Below the pieces are notes generated by a model, which saw only the letters and a program-made list of their open reading frames with translations, did not search any database and was not told the DNA's origin. A DNA stretch of 64,000 bases from Gordonia westfalica (GTDB lineage: Bacteria; Actinomycetota; Actinomycetes; Mycobacteriales; Mycobacteriaceae), in contig NZ_FNLM01000034.1 of assembly GCF_900105725.1 (NCBI RefSeq), forward strand, positions 4,030,001 through 4,094,000, written 5' to 3'. The translations under genes and the position numbers were made by a program. Positions 1 to 8,038 of this stretch are shown here, one piece after another. How positions within the stretch are numbered: the first letter of the stretch is position 1; every line of letters begins with the position of its first letter.

Positions 1-84
1 CGCTCGGCGTCGCAGAGCCAGGTAGAGCCGCGTGATGGTCGGCCGGAGGGCCGAGGCGAGCTGTGCGGGATCTGGTGCGGACAC
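1..84 (-). CDS. MarR-family transcriptional regulator, N-terminal fragment
   Basis: Only the first 28 codons lie in the window, reading leftward off the edge from a GTG at 84. The peptide begins MSAPDPAQLASALRP and continues TITRLYLALRRRA. This looks like helix 1 of a MarR-type winged-helix repressor, where a helix of the pattern LrpxltrLyraLRr forms the dimer interface. No DNA-binding residues are visible because the rest of the gene is missing. The AT-rich stretch just upstream (85-120) holds a clean palindrome suited to autoregulation. The family call rests on one helix, so confidence is moderate. Confidence 0.55.
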   Translation of the reverse strand, partial: MSAPDPAQLASALRPTITRLYLALRRRA

Positions 85-93
85 ATTTAGAAA

Positions 94-108
94 TTCTAAT
101 ACTTAGAA
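94..108. promoter_or_regulatory. Palindromic operator upstream of the MarR fragment
   Basis: The sequence ttctaa-tac-ttagaa is a perfect 6+6 inverted repeat with a 3-base spacer. It sits 10 bases upstream of the GTG at 84, in an AT-rich island within GC-rich DNA. Its position fits a MarR operator that overlaps the promoter of its own gene. Confidence 0.5.
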
Positions 109-164
109 CTTCGAAGTAATACCCGACGGCGCTGTGAGGTCTCCGACACTTGGCCGGATGTCCC

Positions 165-285
165 GCTGGTTGACAAGCTTGCGACGAGTGGGAGTCCTGC
201 TGGTTGAGTAGGCGAGGAGCTTGCGACGAGTGGGAGTCCTGCTGGTTGAGTAGGCGAGGAGCTTGCGACGAGCCGTATCGAAACC
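165..285. repeat. Three tandem copies of a short palindromic repeat (family A)
   Basis: Copies begin at 165 (34 bp, with an internal 8-bp deletion), 199 (42 bp) and 241. Each starts ctggttga and contains the core cgaggagcttgcgacgag. The last copy runs on into ccgtatcgaaacc. The ends of a full unit (ggttgagta and tatcgaaacc) are imperfect inverted repeats, so a single strand could fold back. The array lies between the divergent MarR start and the 3' end of the PhoX-type gene. The core is shared with the family B repeats at 2,473, 48,155 and 63,295. Confidence 0.8.
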
Positions 286-312
286 ACCACGCGACCGACG
301 CTCGGAATAAGG

Positions 313-2397
313 TCAGACGCCGATCGGGGTCCCACCATCGCGCCAGACCGCGACGACGGACGGCCGCGGCTGGGTGTTGCCGCCGTCGGGCCAGTGCGAT
401 GCAGGGTTGTCCGCAGAGTGGTCGTCGAGTTCTCCGGGATGCTGCACGGCGATCAGGATGCGGTTGCTGTCGATGACCGGACCGCACGTCTCGGCGCCCT
501 TGGGGACGGTCAGGAACTGCTTTGTCTCGCCGCGGCGGTCACCGTCGAGAGCGACGGCGAACAGGCCGTCGTTGGAGTCGAGGGCGTTGCCGTCGGTGGA
601 GATCCACAGGTTGCCGTGGGGGTCGAAAGCGACGTTGTCGGGACACGAGATCGGGCTGACCTTGGTCTTGTCGAAGCCGCCGTAGTAGGTGTCGGCGGCG
701 GCAGGGTCGCCGCAGACGAGCAGGAGTTCCCAGGTGAACTCCGTGCCGGTGTGGTTGTCGGTCATCTCCAGGATCTGACCGTTCTTGTTCTCGTTGCGGG
801 GGTTCACGAGATCGGCGGCGGCCTTGCCGTCGGTGCCGCGGTCGCTGTTGTTGGTCAGTGCGCAGTACACCTTGCCGGTCTTCGGGTTCGGCTCGATGTC
901 CTCGGGACGGTCCATCTTGGTGGCACCGACGGCGTCGGCGGCCTCGCGGGTGAACACCGCGACCGCGGCCGGCGACATGCCGGCGATGTACGACCGGGCC
1001 GTACCGTCGGCGTTGACGGTGAGCAGGGGCTTCCACGACCCTTTGCCCGCGAACTTGCCTGCCGCGGGCAGGGCGCCGGAACCGTCGACGGGTTCGGCGG
1101 TGAACGTCGCGACGTACAAGGTCCCCTCGTCGAGGATGCGCATGTTGTGTTCGCGCGCGGTCTTCGACAGTCCGCTCTTGATCTTTCGGCTCGACACGAA
1201 CTTGTAGATGTACTCGAACTTCTCGTCGTCACCGCTGTAGGCGACCACCGTGCCCTTGTCGGGCCCGCTGTCGACGACGTAGATGTTGGCCGATTCGTGT
1301 TTGAACCGGCCCATCGAACTGTGTTTGACGGGAACGGCTTTCGGGTCGTGCGGGTCGACTTCGACGATGTAGCCGAAGCGATTGGCCTCGTTGGGCTCGA
1401 CGGCCAGGTCGAAGCGTTTGTCGAAGCGGCCCCAGTGGTGTTCGTCGTCATCGTCGGCGAAGGAGTAGCGCTCGAGGCGTTCGGCGGCCGTCTTGTCGGT
1501 GACCTTGCCGGCGTTGGCGAAGTAGTTGTTGAAGTTCTCCTCACCGGAGAGCATCGTGCCCCACGGCGTCAGACCGCCCGAGCAGTTGGCGAAGGTGCCG
1601 AGAATGGTGGTGCCGGCGGGGTCGGCGGTGGTCCGGACGAACTCGCTGCCGGCGACAGGGCCGGTCAGCCGGAACGGACTCGCCGCGGTGAGGCGCTGAT
1701 TCCTGGGTCCGACAACGGTTTTCAGGGCGCCGGAACCGTTCTGCGCGACGACTTCGACAACGGCGATACCCACTGCGGCCATCGCGATCCGCGCCTGTTG
1801 CTCGGTCGGTTCACCGTCTTTGTAGCCGGTGAACATGAAGGGCTCGGTGGGGTATTCGAGGTTGGCGACGAGGTAGAAGTGTCCGGGTGCACCGTCGACG
1901 GGGATGAGTCCGGCGAAGTCGTTGTTGAAGCCGAACTGGCCGGCCTGGGCCTCGGGGGTCTGGTTGGCGAAGTCGAACTCCGGGGCGCCGGGCAGTACGG
2001 GATCGCCCCAGCGGATCACGATCTCCTGTCGATACCCATCGGGGATCACCACGGCGTCCGCGGTGTTGGCCGGGACGGCCGTGAACTTCATACCCGGCAG
2101 CGCATCCCCGGAGGCTGATCCGGAAGTCGATGCGCCGGTACCCGATCCGCCGTCGCCACAGGCCGCGAGCACCGATGCCGCGCCGGCCGCGACCGCTGCA
2201 CCTGCCGAGGTCTTGAGGACGCTTCGACGTGAGACCGCTGCGGTACGCACGACGTCTCGGAAGTACGTGTTGTCGCTGGAGTTCCCGGGGTCGTGACGGC
2301 AGGCGTCGCCGCACTTGTAGCGGCAGGTCACATGGGCGCGGGACGACCGCCCGGCGTCGAGGCCGGCGGAGGTGAACAGCGGCAACTGGATTCGCAC
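313..2397 (-). CDS. PhoX-type DUF839 secreted protein (Tat lipoprotein)
   Basis: A 694-residue protein of the DUF839/PhoX family, which includes Ca2+/Fe-dependent alkaline phosphatases of the cell surface. The N-terminus has three spaced cysteines (CRYKCGDAC, residues 25-33), seen in actinobacterial members. A twin-arginine motif SRRSVLK (56-62), an Ala-rich hydrophobic stretch and a lipobox LAAC ending at residue 80 follow, so export by Tat and lipid anchoring are likely. The body is the beta-propeller-like DUF839 region, with motifs such as TPWGTMLSGEENFNNYF and a C-terminal NLWISTDG/IDSNRILIAVQHPGE block. The start is a GTG at 2,397, which keeps the Cys motif. Phosphatase activity is inferred from the family; the metal ligands were not mapped residue by residue. 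Confidence 0.88.
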   Translation of the reverse strand: MRIQLPLFTSAGLDAGRSSRAHVTCRYKCGDACRHDPGNSSDNTYFRDVVRTAAVSRRSVLKTSAGAAVAAGAASVLAACGDGGSGTGASTSGSASGDALPGMKFTAVPANTADAVVIPDGYRQEIVIRWGDPVLPGAPEFDFANQTPEAQAGQFGFNNDFAGLIPVDGAPGHFYLVANLEYPTEPFMFTGYKDGEPTEQQARIAMAAVGIAVVEVVAQNGSGALKTVVGPRNQRLTAASPFRLTGPVAGSEFVRTTADPAGTTILGTFANCSGGLTPWGTMLSGEENFNNYFANAGKVTDKTAAERLERYSFADDDDEHHWGRFDKRFDLAVEPNEANRFGYIVEVDPHDPKAVPVKHSSMGRFKHESANIYVVDSGPDKGTVVAYSGDDEKFEYIYKFVSSRKIKSGLSKTAREHNMRILDEGTLYVATFTAEPVDGSGALPAAGKFAGKGSWKPLLTVNADGTARSYIAGMSPAAVAVFTREAADAVGATKMDRPEDIEPNPKTGKVYCALTNNSDRGTDGKAAADLVNPRNENKNGQILEMTDNHTGTEFTWELLLVCGDPAAADTYYGGFDKTKVSPISCPDNVAFDPHGNLWISTDGNALDSNDGLFAVALDGDRRGETKQFLTVPKGAETCGPVIDSNRILIAVQHPGELDDHSADNPASHWPDGGNTQPRPSVVAVWRDGGTPIGV

Positions 2398-2472
2398 TCG
2401 CAGGACGCTAGGAGAGCCAAGCGAACCGCCGGGTGCTCAGATGTGAACGGGAACCCAACGCGCGGTGGCTCT

Positions 2473-2646
2473 TCTACTCCCTGAGTGCGAGCGAAGTGCC
2501 CCGCCTTCTGCTCCCTGAGTGCGAGCGAAGTGCCCCGCCTTCTGCTCCCTGAGTGCGAGCGAAGTGCCCCGCCTTCTGCTCCCTGAGTGCGAGCGAAGTG
2601 CCCCGCCCTCTGCTCCCTGAGGTGCGAGCGAAGCGAGCCACGAAGG
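2473..2646. repeat. 34-bp tandem repeat array, five copies (family B)
   Basis: Units begin at 2,473, 2,507, 2,541, 2,575 and 2,609, each exactly 34 bp apart. Each contains ctccctgagtgcgagcgaag followed by tgccccgcc. The fifth copy diverges into the longer form ending gagccacgaagggc. The region 2,398-2,837 upstream of the PhoX-type gene has no gene and is almost wholly repeat. The copies are back to back with no unique spacers, so this is not CRISPR. Confidence 0.9.
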
Positions 2647-2712
2647 GCCCGGCGAGTAGATGTCACCAGCCCTTCGAGGCTCGTCGCTAACGCTCCTCGC
2701 ACCTCAGGGAGC
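2612..2712. repeat. Head-to-head pair of family B units forming a large inverted repeat
   Basis: The unit at 2,612-2,649 (gctccctgaggtgcgag onward) faces an inverted unit at 2,668-2,712, which ends ctcgcacctcagggagc. The 17 outermost bases are perfectly complementary and the interiors mostly so, with about 18 bp between them. In RNA or single-stranded DNA this would fold into a long hairpin. It lies downstream of the TPM gene (stop at 2,838) and could act as its terminator. Confidence 0.75.
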
Positions 2713-2826
2713 GAGAGTCGTGTCGCTTCTTTCGGATCAGGGAGCGAGAGTCGTGTCGCTTCTTTCGGATCAGGGAGCGAGAGTCGTGTCGCTTCTTTCG
2801 GATCAGGGAGCGAGAGTCGTGTCGCC
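2706..2826. repeat. 33-bp tandem repeat array, nearly four copies
   Basis: Units begin at 2,706, 2,739, 2,772 and 2,805, exactly 33 bp apart, each agggagcgagagtcgtgtcg then cttctttcggatc. The last copy stops at 2,826, where coding sequence of the TPM gene begins. The copies are identical, which implies recent amplification. The array begins inside the inverted family B unit. Confidence 0.9.
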
Positions 2827-2837
2827 GGCGGAACGGC

Positions 2838-4862
2838 CTAGAACCGCCCGCCGGTCCCGATCCGTCCCGACGACCCGGAGCCGCCGAACGAGCCGGGGCT
2901 GCGTCCGCCACTGCTGAAGCCGCCGCCGAACCCGCCCGGGTATCCGCCACCGCGGTGGCCTCCGCGTCCGCCGCTGACGGTGCCTCGGAGGAAGCTGTCG
3001 ACGAGGATGCCGCCGAGGACGGCGCCTGCGGTTGACGAACCGCTGGAGCGCGGTTGCTGCGACTGCTGCCAACGGACGACGTCACCCTGGGCGGCCATCA
3101 ACGCCTGGTCGGCGAGAGCGCCGGCCTGACGCGCCGACGAGGTCGCGGCGACCGGATCGGTTGCGGCAACGTTCTGCGCCGCCTGGAGTAGGCGCTGCGC
3201 CTCGGCAAGACGTGTACGAGCAGTGGACTGGACGGCGCCGCGTCGGGTGCCGATGAAGTCCGACGCCGCGGTCACCTTGGCGGTGGCCGACTCGAGTGCG
3301 GCGGTCAGCACCTGTGCGCGGCGGGTGCGTTCGGCGGCGGAGTCCCGTGCGGCGTCGAGTGCATCGTCGAGATCGGCGTCCGCGTCGACCAGGGCGGTGA
3401 ACGTTCCGAGCGGATCGGCGTCGAAGCCGGCGCGAGCCGCGTCGAGAGCGGTTCGCGCGGCGGTGGAGGCCGCCGCCAGCGCAGGTCCGCCGTCGGCGAT
3501 CAGCGACGCGGCTTCGGCGAGTTCGGCCTCGACCTCGTCGATCAGCGCCGGCATGCGGGAGTATGCGGCAGAGATGTTCGCGTCCGCATGATCGATCGCG
3601 TCGAGGAGCACGGTGGCCTGCTCGATGGAGCCCTCGGCCGAGCGGATCGCGGCGACCGCGGGACCCTGCTGTCCGACCGGTGCGGCACTCGCGGCTCGCC
3701 CCTGGTCGGCGGTCGCCTCGGCGAAATCGATCTGCTGCCGGGCGAGTTCGACGTTCGACAGGATCGACGCGAGCGTCTGCTCGCCGTGCTTCTCGGTCAG
3801 CGCGGCGAGCTGCTGTGATGCCGGGTCGAGGCGTGCGCGCAGGCCGATGAGCTGCTGGGTGATCGCGTCGAACCGCGCGTCGGCGTTGATCAGCAGGTTG
3901 CGCATCGTGTCGAAGGCCTCGACCTGATTGTCGAGCGCGCCGTCGGCGTCTGTGCAGGACGTGATGATCTCGACGAGCATCCGGCGGCGTTCGTCGTCGG
4001 TCTCCGGGATGTCATCGTCGAGGCGTTGCCGGACGGTGAAAGCTTGCGCGAGATCGCGTTTCGCACGTTCGAGTGCCTTCGTGAACGGCGCGGTCTCGGC
4101 GTCGCCGAACTCGCCGACGGCCAGCCGTAGTTCCTCTTCGCTGGTGCGGATGGCGTTGTCGAGATCGGTGAGCACCTCGCGCGACCACGGATCCAACACG
4201 TCGAGAGGCTGCTCCGTGAGCTGATCGACGGTCAGTTCCTGTTCACGCAGGGTCTCCAGGCTGCCGTCGATCCGACGTTGCTTGCGCCGCCGCGAGTAGA
4301 GGTACGCGCCGCCACCGCCGACCACCACGGCGCCGCCGACGACTCCGGCGGTGATGACACCGGTGTAGCTGGGGTCGAGGGCATTCGAGAGACCGTTGAT
4401 CGCGCCCAGGCCGGCCTCGGCCCATTTGCCGTCACGAAGCTGCGGCACGACGTAATCGTTGGCGACGTCCTCGAGGGTCGACTGGTCGAGCCCGCCGATG
4501 CTGTCCGGTGCGAACAGGCGATAGGCACGGTCTTCGGTCGCGACGGCCAGCAGTGCGTCGTGGTCACCGAGCTCGCTGGCGACCGCGGTCTGGTCGGCCC
4601 AGTTCTCGCTGGTGAGACCGTCGAAGCTGCGGACGTAGACGATCCACATCTGGATGCCGTGCTCGTTGTACAGCTTGTCGACGGCCTCCTCGAGCTGGGC
4701 CCGCTGCGCCGGGGTGATCGCCTCAGCCGAGTCGACGACATAGGTGGGCAGACGCGTAGGCGGTTCGGCGGCGGCCGTACCGGCTCCGATACCACCCAGC
4801 ACGAGGGTCAGGCCGAGCGCGAGACCGATGGCCCCCAGTGCCGCCGAGATACGACGTGCCAC
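2838..4862 (-). CDS. TPM-domain (YgcG-type) membrane protein with helical repeats and Gly-rich tail
   Basis: About 674 residues from the chosen GTG at 4,862, preceded by a GGTGGGGG-type ribosome site. An in-frame ATG at 4,904 lacks one. Order of parts: signal-like helix (RRISAALGAIGLALGLTLVL), a TPM domain (roughly residues 35-180, beginning YVVDSAEAITPAQRAQL), a transmembrane helix (VITAGVVGGAVVVGGGGAYL), a basic stop (RRRKQRR), then about 400 residues of Ala-rich helix with likely coiled coil, ending in a Gly/Ser/Arg tail. TPM domains occur in envelope-associated proteins of photosystem repair and stress function; the substrate here is unknown. The helical part resembles in pattern the coiled-coil protein at 44,595-45,785. 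The stop abuts a repeat array. Confidence 0.8.
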   Translation of the reverse strand: MARRISAALGAIGLALGLTLVLGGIGAGTAAAEPPTRLPTYVVDSAEAITPAQRAQLEEAVDKLYNEHGIQMWIVYVRSFDGLTSENWADQTAVASELGDHDALLAVATEDRAYRLFAPDSIGGLDQSTLEDVANDYVVPQLRDGKWAEAGLGAINGLSNALDPSYTGVITAGVVGGAVVVGGGGAYLYSRRRKQRRIDGSLETLREQELTVDQLTEQPLDVLDPWSREVLTDLDNAIRTSEEELRLAVGEFGDAETAPFTKALERAKRDLAQAFTVRQRLDDDIPETDDERRRMLVEIITSCTDADGALDNQVEAFDTMRNLLINADARFDAITQQLIGLRARLDPASQQLAALTEKHGEQTLASILSNVELARQQIDFAEATADQGRAASAAPVGQQGPAVAAIRSAEGSIEQATVLLDAIDHADANISAAYSRMPALIDEVEAELAEAASLIADGGPALAAASTAARTALDAARAGFDADPLGTFTALVDADADLDDALDAARDSAAERTRRAQVLTAALESATAKVTAASDFIGTRRGAVQSTARTRLAEAQRLLQAAQNVAATDPVAATSSARQAGALADQALMAAQGDVVRWQQSQQPRSSGSSTAGAVLGGILVDSFLRGTVSGGRGGHRGGGYPGGFGGGFSSGGRSPGSFGGSGSSGRIGTGGRF

Positions 4863-4980
4863 GACTTGCCCCCACCCACCACGAAACGCTGATACCCAAT
4901 GCATGATCACAAATCCAATCAGCCGCCGCATTCGGGTGAGTGTATGTCCGACTCCGACCTCGAGCGGTACCGGCACGTGC

Positions 4981-5772
4981 TCAACGTCGAGTGTCGCGCC
5001 ACCGGCACAGGGCTTCGACGGCGGTGAGGTCGTAGTCGGGACCCGTCACGCCGACGGTCAGCAGGGTGACTCCCTCCGCGGCCAGCGCGTCGGCATCGCG
5101 GAGCAGCGCATCGACGTCGCCGTCGAACTGCACGGCCGACGAACGTTCGATGGTCTCGGGATCGCGTCCAACCGCTGCGCAGTGCTCAGCGAGCACCTTC
5201 GACTTGTGGCGGTACTGTTCGACGTCGTTGAAGCCGTGCCACGCGTCGCCGTGCTCGGCGATGTAGCGCAGCGTCTTCTTCTCGCCGCTGCCGCCGATCA
5301 GGATCGGGATGTGGCGGGTGGGTGCGGGATTGAGCTTGGCCAGGCGCGACTTGATCCGCGGTAGTGCCGCACCGAAGTCGTTCAGGCGCGAGCCGACGGT
5401 TCCGAACTCGTAGCCGTACTCGTCGTAGTCCTTCTCGAACCAACCGGCGCCGACACCGAGGATGAGACGCCCGCCGCTGATGTGGTCGACGGTGCGGGCC
5501 ATGTCGGCGAGCAGCTCCGGATTCCGGTAGGAGTTGCAGGTCACCAGCGCGCCGATCTCTACCCGCGACGTCTGTTCCGCCCACGCACCGAGCATCGTCC
5601 AGCACTCGAAGTGCTCACCCTCGGGAGCTCCGTAGAGGGGATAGAAGTGGTCCCAGTTGAAGGCGACGTCGACGCCCGCATCCTCGGCACGGCGGACCGC
5701 GTCGCGGATCAGCTTGTACTCGGGAGCGTGCTGGGGCTGGATCTGGACACCGATGCGAAGAGGAAAGGCCAT
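4981..5772 (-). CDS. LLM-class F420-dependent oxidoreductase
   Basis: 263 residues with the TIM-barrel pattern of the luciferase-like monooxygenase superfamily: IGVQIQPQHA at the N-terminus, FNWDHFYPLYG, the ISGGRLILGVGAGWFEKDY block, then IPILIGGSGEKKTLRYIAEHGDAWHGF. The subfamily found in Mycobacteriales normally binds F420 rather than FMN and reduces or oxidises small organic substrates; the substrate cannot be told from sequence. The gene runs on the same strand as the TPM gene and ends 118 bases after that gene's start. No clear ribosome site precedes the ATG at 5,772. Confidence 0.85.
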   Translation of the reverse strand: MAFPLRIGVQIQPQHAPEYKLIRDAVRRAEDAGVDVAFNWDHFYPLYGAPEGEHFECWTMLGAWAEQTSRVEIGALVTCNSYRNPELLADMARTVDHISGGRLILGVGAGWFEKDYDEYGYEFGTVGSRLNDFGAALPRIKSRLAKLNPAPTRHIPILIGGSGEKKTLRYIAEHGDAWHGFNDVEQYRHKSKVLAEHCAAVGRDPETIERSSAVQFDGDVDALLRDADALAAEGVTLLTVGVTGPDYDLTAVEALCRWRDTRR

Positions 5773-5917
5773 GGCGACCAGTCTGCCTGCTTCCGGCGGT
5801 GGCGTCGATGTCGGAAGCCGTCAGCACACCGAACGGTCGCCCGCGTATGTCCCGGACGCCGACAACCGAGACAGCGGTTGCCGGCTCATCTCGGGCGAGC
5901 GGGCAAGCGGGCCGGCG

Positions 5918-7306
5918 TCAGAAGGGCCAGTCGACACTGAGGTACTGCGTCTCCTGGAACGCGCGGAGACCGTCACGAGCTCCCTCTCGTCCCAGGCCGC
6001 TCTGCTTGAACCCGCCGAACGGAGCTGCGGGGTCGGACACGACACCGCGATTGATACCCACCATCCCCGCCTGAATCCGTTCGGCGAGCGCCATCGCCCG
6101 CAACGTGTCTCCGGCGAACACGTAGGCGGCGAGGCCGTGCTCGGTGGCATTGGCCAGGGCGATCACTTCGTCGTCGTCCTGCCAGGTCACCACCGGAGCG
6201 ACCGGACCGAACAGCTCCTCGTTCAGGATCGGCGATCCGGGTGCCACGTCTGTCAGGACGGTCGGTGCGACGAAGTGCCCGGGGAGGTCTGGTAGCGGCG
6301 CCTGCCGGACCACGCGCGCGCCGCCGGCGACTGCGGTGTCGACCTGGGTGACCAGGCGGTCACGCTCTCGCGCACTGATCATCGGTCCGATGGCCGAACC
6401 TCGACGGGGGTCGCCGACCGCAAGGTCGCCGACTCGCGCGGCTAGGAGGGCGACGTAATCGTCGGCCACCGTTCGGTGCACGAGTATCCGATTTGCGGCC
6501 GTGCACGCCTGGCCGCCATTACGGAATTTGGCGATCATGGTTCCGGCGACGGCCTGCTCGAGATCAGCATCCTCGGTGATGATCACGGGCGCGTTTCCCC
6601 CGAGTTCCATGGAGCAGTTGATGATTCGGTCGGCTGCAGCGTGCAGGAGGAGACGCCCTACACGTGTCGACCCGGTGAATGACAGTTTCCGCACGCGCTC
6701 GTCACCGAGCCACGTGTCGACCACCGGTCCGGGATCGGTTGTCGTGACGGTCGTGAGGACACCGTCGGGGAGATCTGCTCTGGTGAGGAGGTCGGCGATC
6801 GCCATTGCCGTCAACGGGGTTTCGGCCGCCGGCTTGAGCACGACCGAACATCCGGCGGCCAAGGCAGGCGCGACTTTCCTCGTGACCATGGCGGCGGGGA
6901 AGTTCCACGGTGTGACGAGGGCCGCCACGCCGACCGGACGATGGGTGACGATGTTGCGGCTGCCGCCGGAATTGGCGACGCCGAAGGTTCCCTCGGATCT
7001 GACCGCCTCTTCTGCATACCAGCGGAAGAACTCTGCCGCATAACGAATCTCGGCATGGGCGTCGGACATCGACTTGCCGTTCTCCTGGGACACCAGGTCG
7101 GCGAGTGAGTCGGCGTCTTCGATCATCATCCGGTGTGCTCGCATCAAGATGTCCGAGCGGTCACGTGGTGCCCGTGACGCCCAGGAATCCAGGACGTGAT
7201 GGGCACGCCGGACGGCCTCACGGGCTTCGGCGGGACCCATGTCAGGGACCTCCGCGACGGACGTCAGGGTGGCCGGGTTTTCGACGGTGAACGTGCGGAG
7301 GTGCAC
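5918..7306 (-). CDS. NAD(P)-dependent aldehyde dehydrogenase, succinate-semialdehyde type
   Basis: 462 residues when started at the GTG at 7,306, which has a good ribosome site (agaggag, about 7 bases upstream). Longer in-frame extension is low-complexity and rejected. Signatures: TPWNFP (132-137), FTGSTRVG (210-217), catalytic Glu in MELGGNAP (E234) and catalytic Cys in GGQACTAANR (C268). The overall pattern is closest to GabD-like succinate-semialdehyde dehydrogenases, which feed succinate into the TCA cycle. It is the last gene of the leftward catabolic operon that begins at 14,623, so its aldehyde is probably the end product of that pathway. The exact substrate is inference. Confidence 0.85.
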   Translation of the reverse strand: MHLRTFTVENPATLTSVAEVPDMGPAEAREAVRRAHHVLDSWASRAPRDRSDILMRAHRMMIEDADSLADLVSQENGKSMSDAHAEIRYAAEFFRWYAEEAVRSEGTFGVANSGGSRNIVTHRPVGVAALVTPWNFPAAMVTRKVAPALAAGCSVVLKPAAETPLTAMAIADLLTRADLPDGVLTTVTTTDPGPVVDTWLGDERVRKLSFTGSTRVGRLLLHAAADRIINCSMELGGNAPVIITEDADLEQAVAGTMIAKFRNGGQACTAANRILVHRTVADDYVALLAARVGDLAVGDPRRGSAIGPMISARERDRLVTQVDTAVAGGARVVRQAPLPDLPGHFVAPTVLTDVAPGSPILNEELFGPVAPVVTWQDDDEVIALANATEHGLAAYVFAGDTLRAMALAERIQAGMVGINRGVVSDPAAPFGGFKQSGLGREGARDGLRAFQETQYLSVDWPF

Positions 7307-7382
7307 GAGGGGGCTCCTCTGGGTATGCGGGCGTGCCCGGGCGCATCGCAAGTGGCGGGCTCGGGCGAGGACGGGTTCGGGC

Positions 7383-7988
7383 TCAGGCGGTGGCCGAGAT
7401 CCACAACCAGCGGACCGCGACCTCGCCCGGATTTCGATATGAGTGAGGTATGCGTGGATCGATGAGGAGAGCATCGCCGGCGCGCAGCAACCGAGTCGTG
7501 TCGCCCGTGTCGAACTCGAGCTCACCATCGAGAACGAGGATCAGTTCCTCTTCCTCCGAGTGCTTGTACGGGGCCACGCGAGACCGGTCTCCCGGTTCGA
7601 GGATCGCTTCGAGCACCTGAATCGTCTTGGCGTTCTCGGGTGTTATGTAGCGATCTCGGTAGACCCCGGAGGGATGCACTGCGTGTCGGTGGGGCTCTCG
7701 TCCGCCGGGATCCGGGGAGCTCTCGTCTGCGGGCTGGTCGGGGCCCGGCATCAAGGCCGACATCGGGATGTTGAGCGCGCCGGCGATTCGTAGCAACGAT
7801 GTGAAGGACGGATTTGTTCGTCCGCGCTCCACCAGCGACAGGAAACCGATGGAGAGTCCGGTCTGCTCTGCGAGCTGCCCCAACGTCATCGAGCGCTTCT
7901 TGCGATTCCGCCGTACTTCCGCACCGAGCTGTTCGGCGTCGTCGGGGCCGCTCGTCGGGGCCTCGGACGGAGGGGGTGGAGTCGACAT
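7383..7988 (-). CDS. XRE-family regulator with C-terminal cupin domain
   Basis: 201 residues. Residues about 22-78 form an XRE helix-turn-helix (KRSMTLGQLAEQTGLSIGFL, SLVERGRTNPS). Residues about 118-195 form a small cupin barrel with HSEEEELILVLDGELEF and DALLIDPRIPHSY. Such regulators sense a small ligand in the cupin and control adjacent catabolic genes, as PuuR does for putrescine. The gene sits inside the operon between the permease and the aldehyde dehydrogenase, so it is the best candidate to bind the palindrome at 14,795. The ATG at 7,988 has only a weak ribosome site. Confidence 0.85.
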   Translation of the reverse strand: MSTPPPPSEAPTSGPDDAEQLGAEVRRNRKKRSMTLGQLAEQTGLSIGFLSLVERGRTNPSFTSLLRIAGALNIPMSALMPGPDQPADESSPDPGGREPHRHAVHPSGVYRDRYITPENAKTIQVLEAILEPGDRSRVAPYKHSEEEELILVLDGELEFDTGDTTRLLRAGDALLIDPRIPHSYRNPGEVAVRWLWISATA

Positions 7989-8038
7989 GTCGCAGTCAGC
8001 CTACATTCTCGCCGACGAGATCGAGCAGCTCAGCCGGG

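Noticed and set aside
394..2118. Long open frame on the plus strand opposite the PhoX-type gene
   Set aside because: Its protein is Val/Gly-rich with no motif, a usual mirror of GC-rich coding sequence; the minus-strand gene has a Tat signal and family motifs.
2473..2826. CRISPR array (units of 33-34 bp in tandem)
   Set aside because: The units are back to back with no unique spacers, and no cas gene is in the window.
7305..7528. Longer N-terminus for the aldehyde dehydrogenase
   Set aside because: The extra 74 residues are Arg/Ser-rich and overlap the XRE-cupin gene; the GTG at 7,306 has a good ribosome site.
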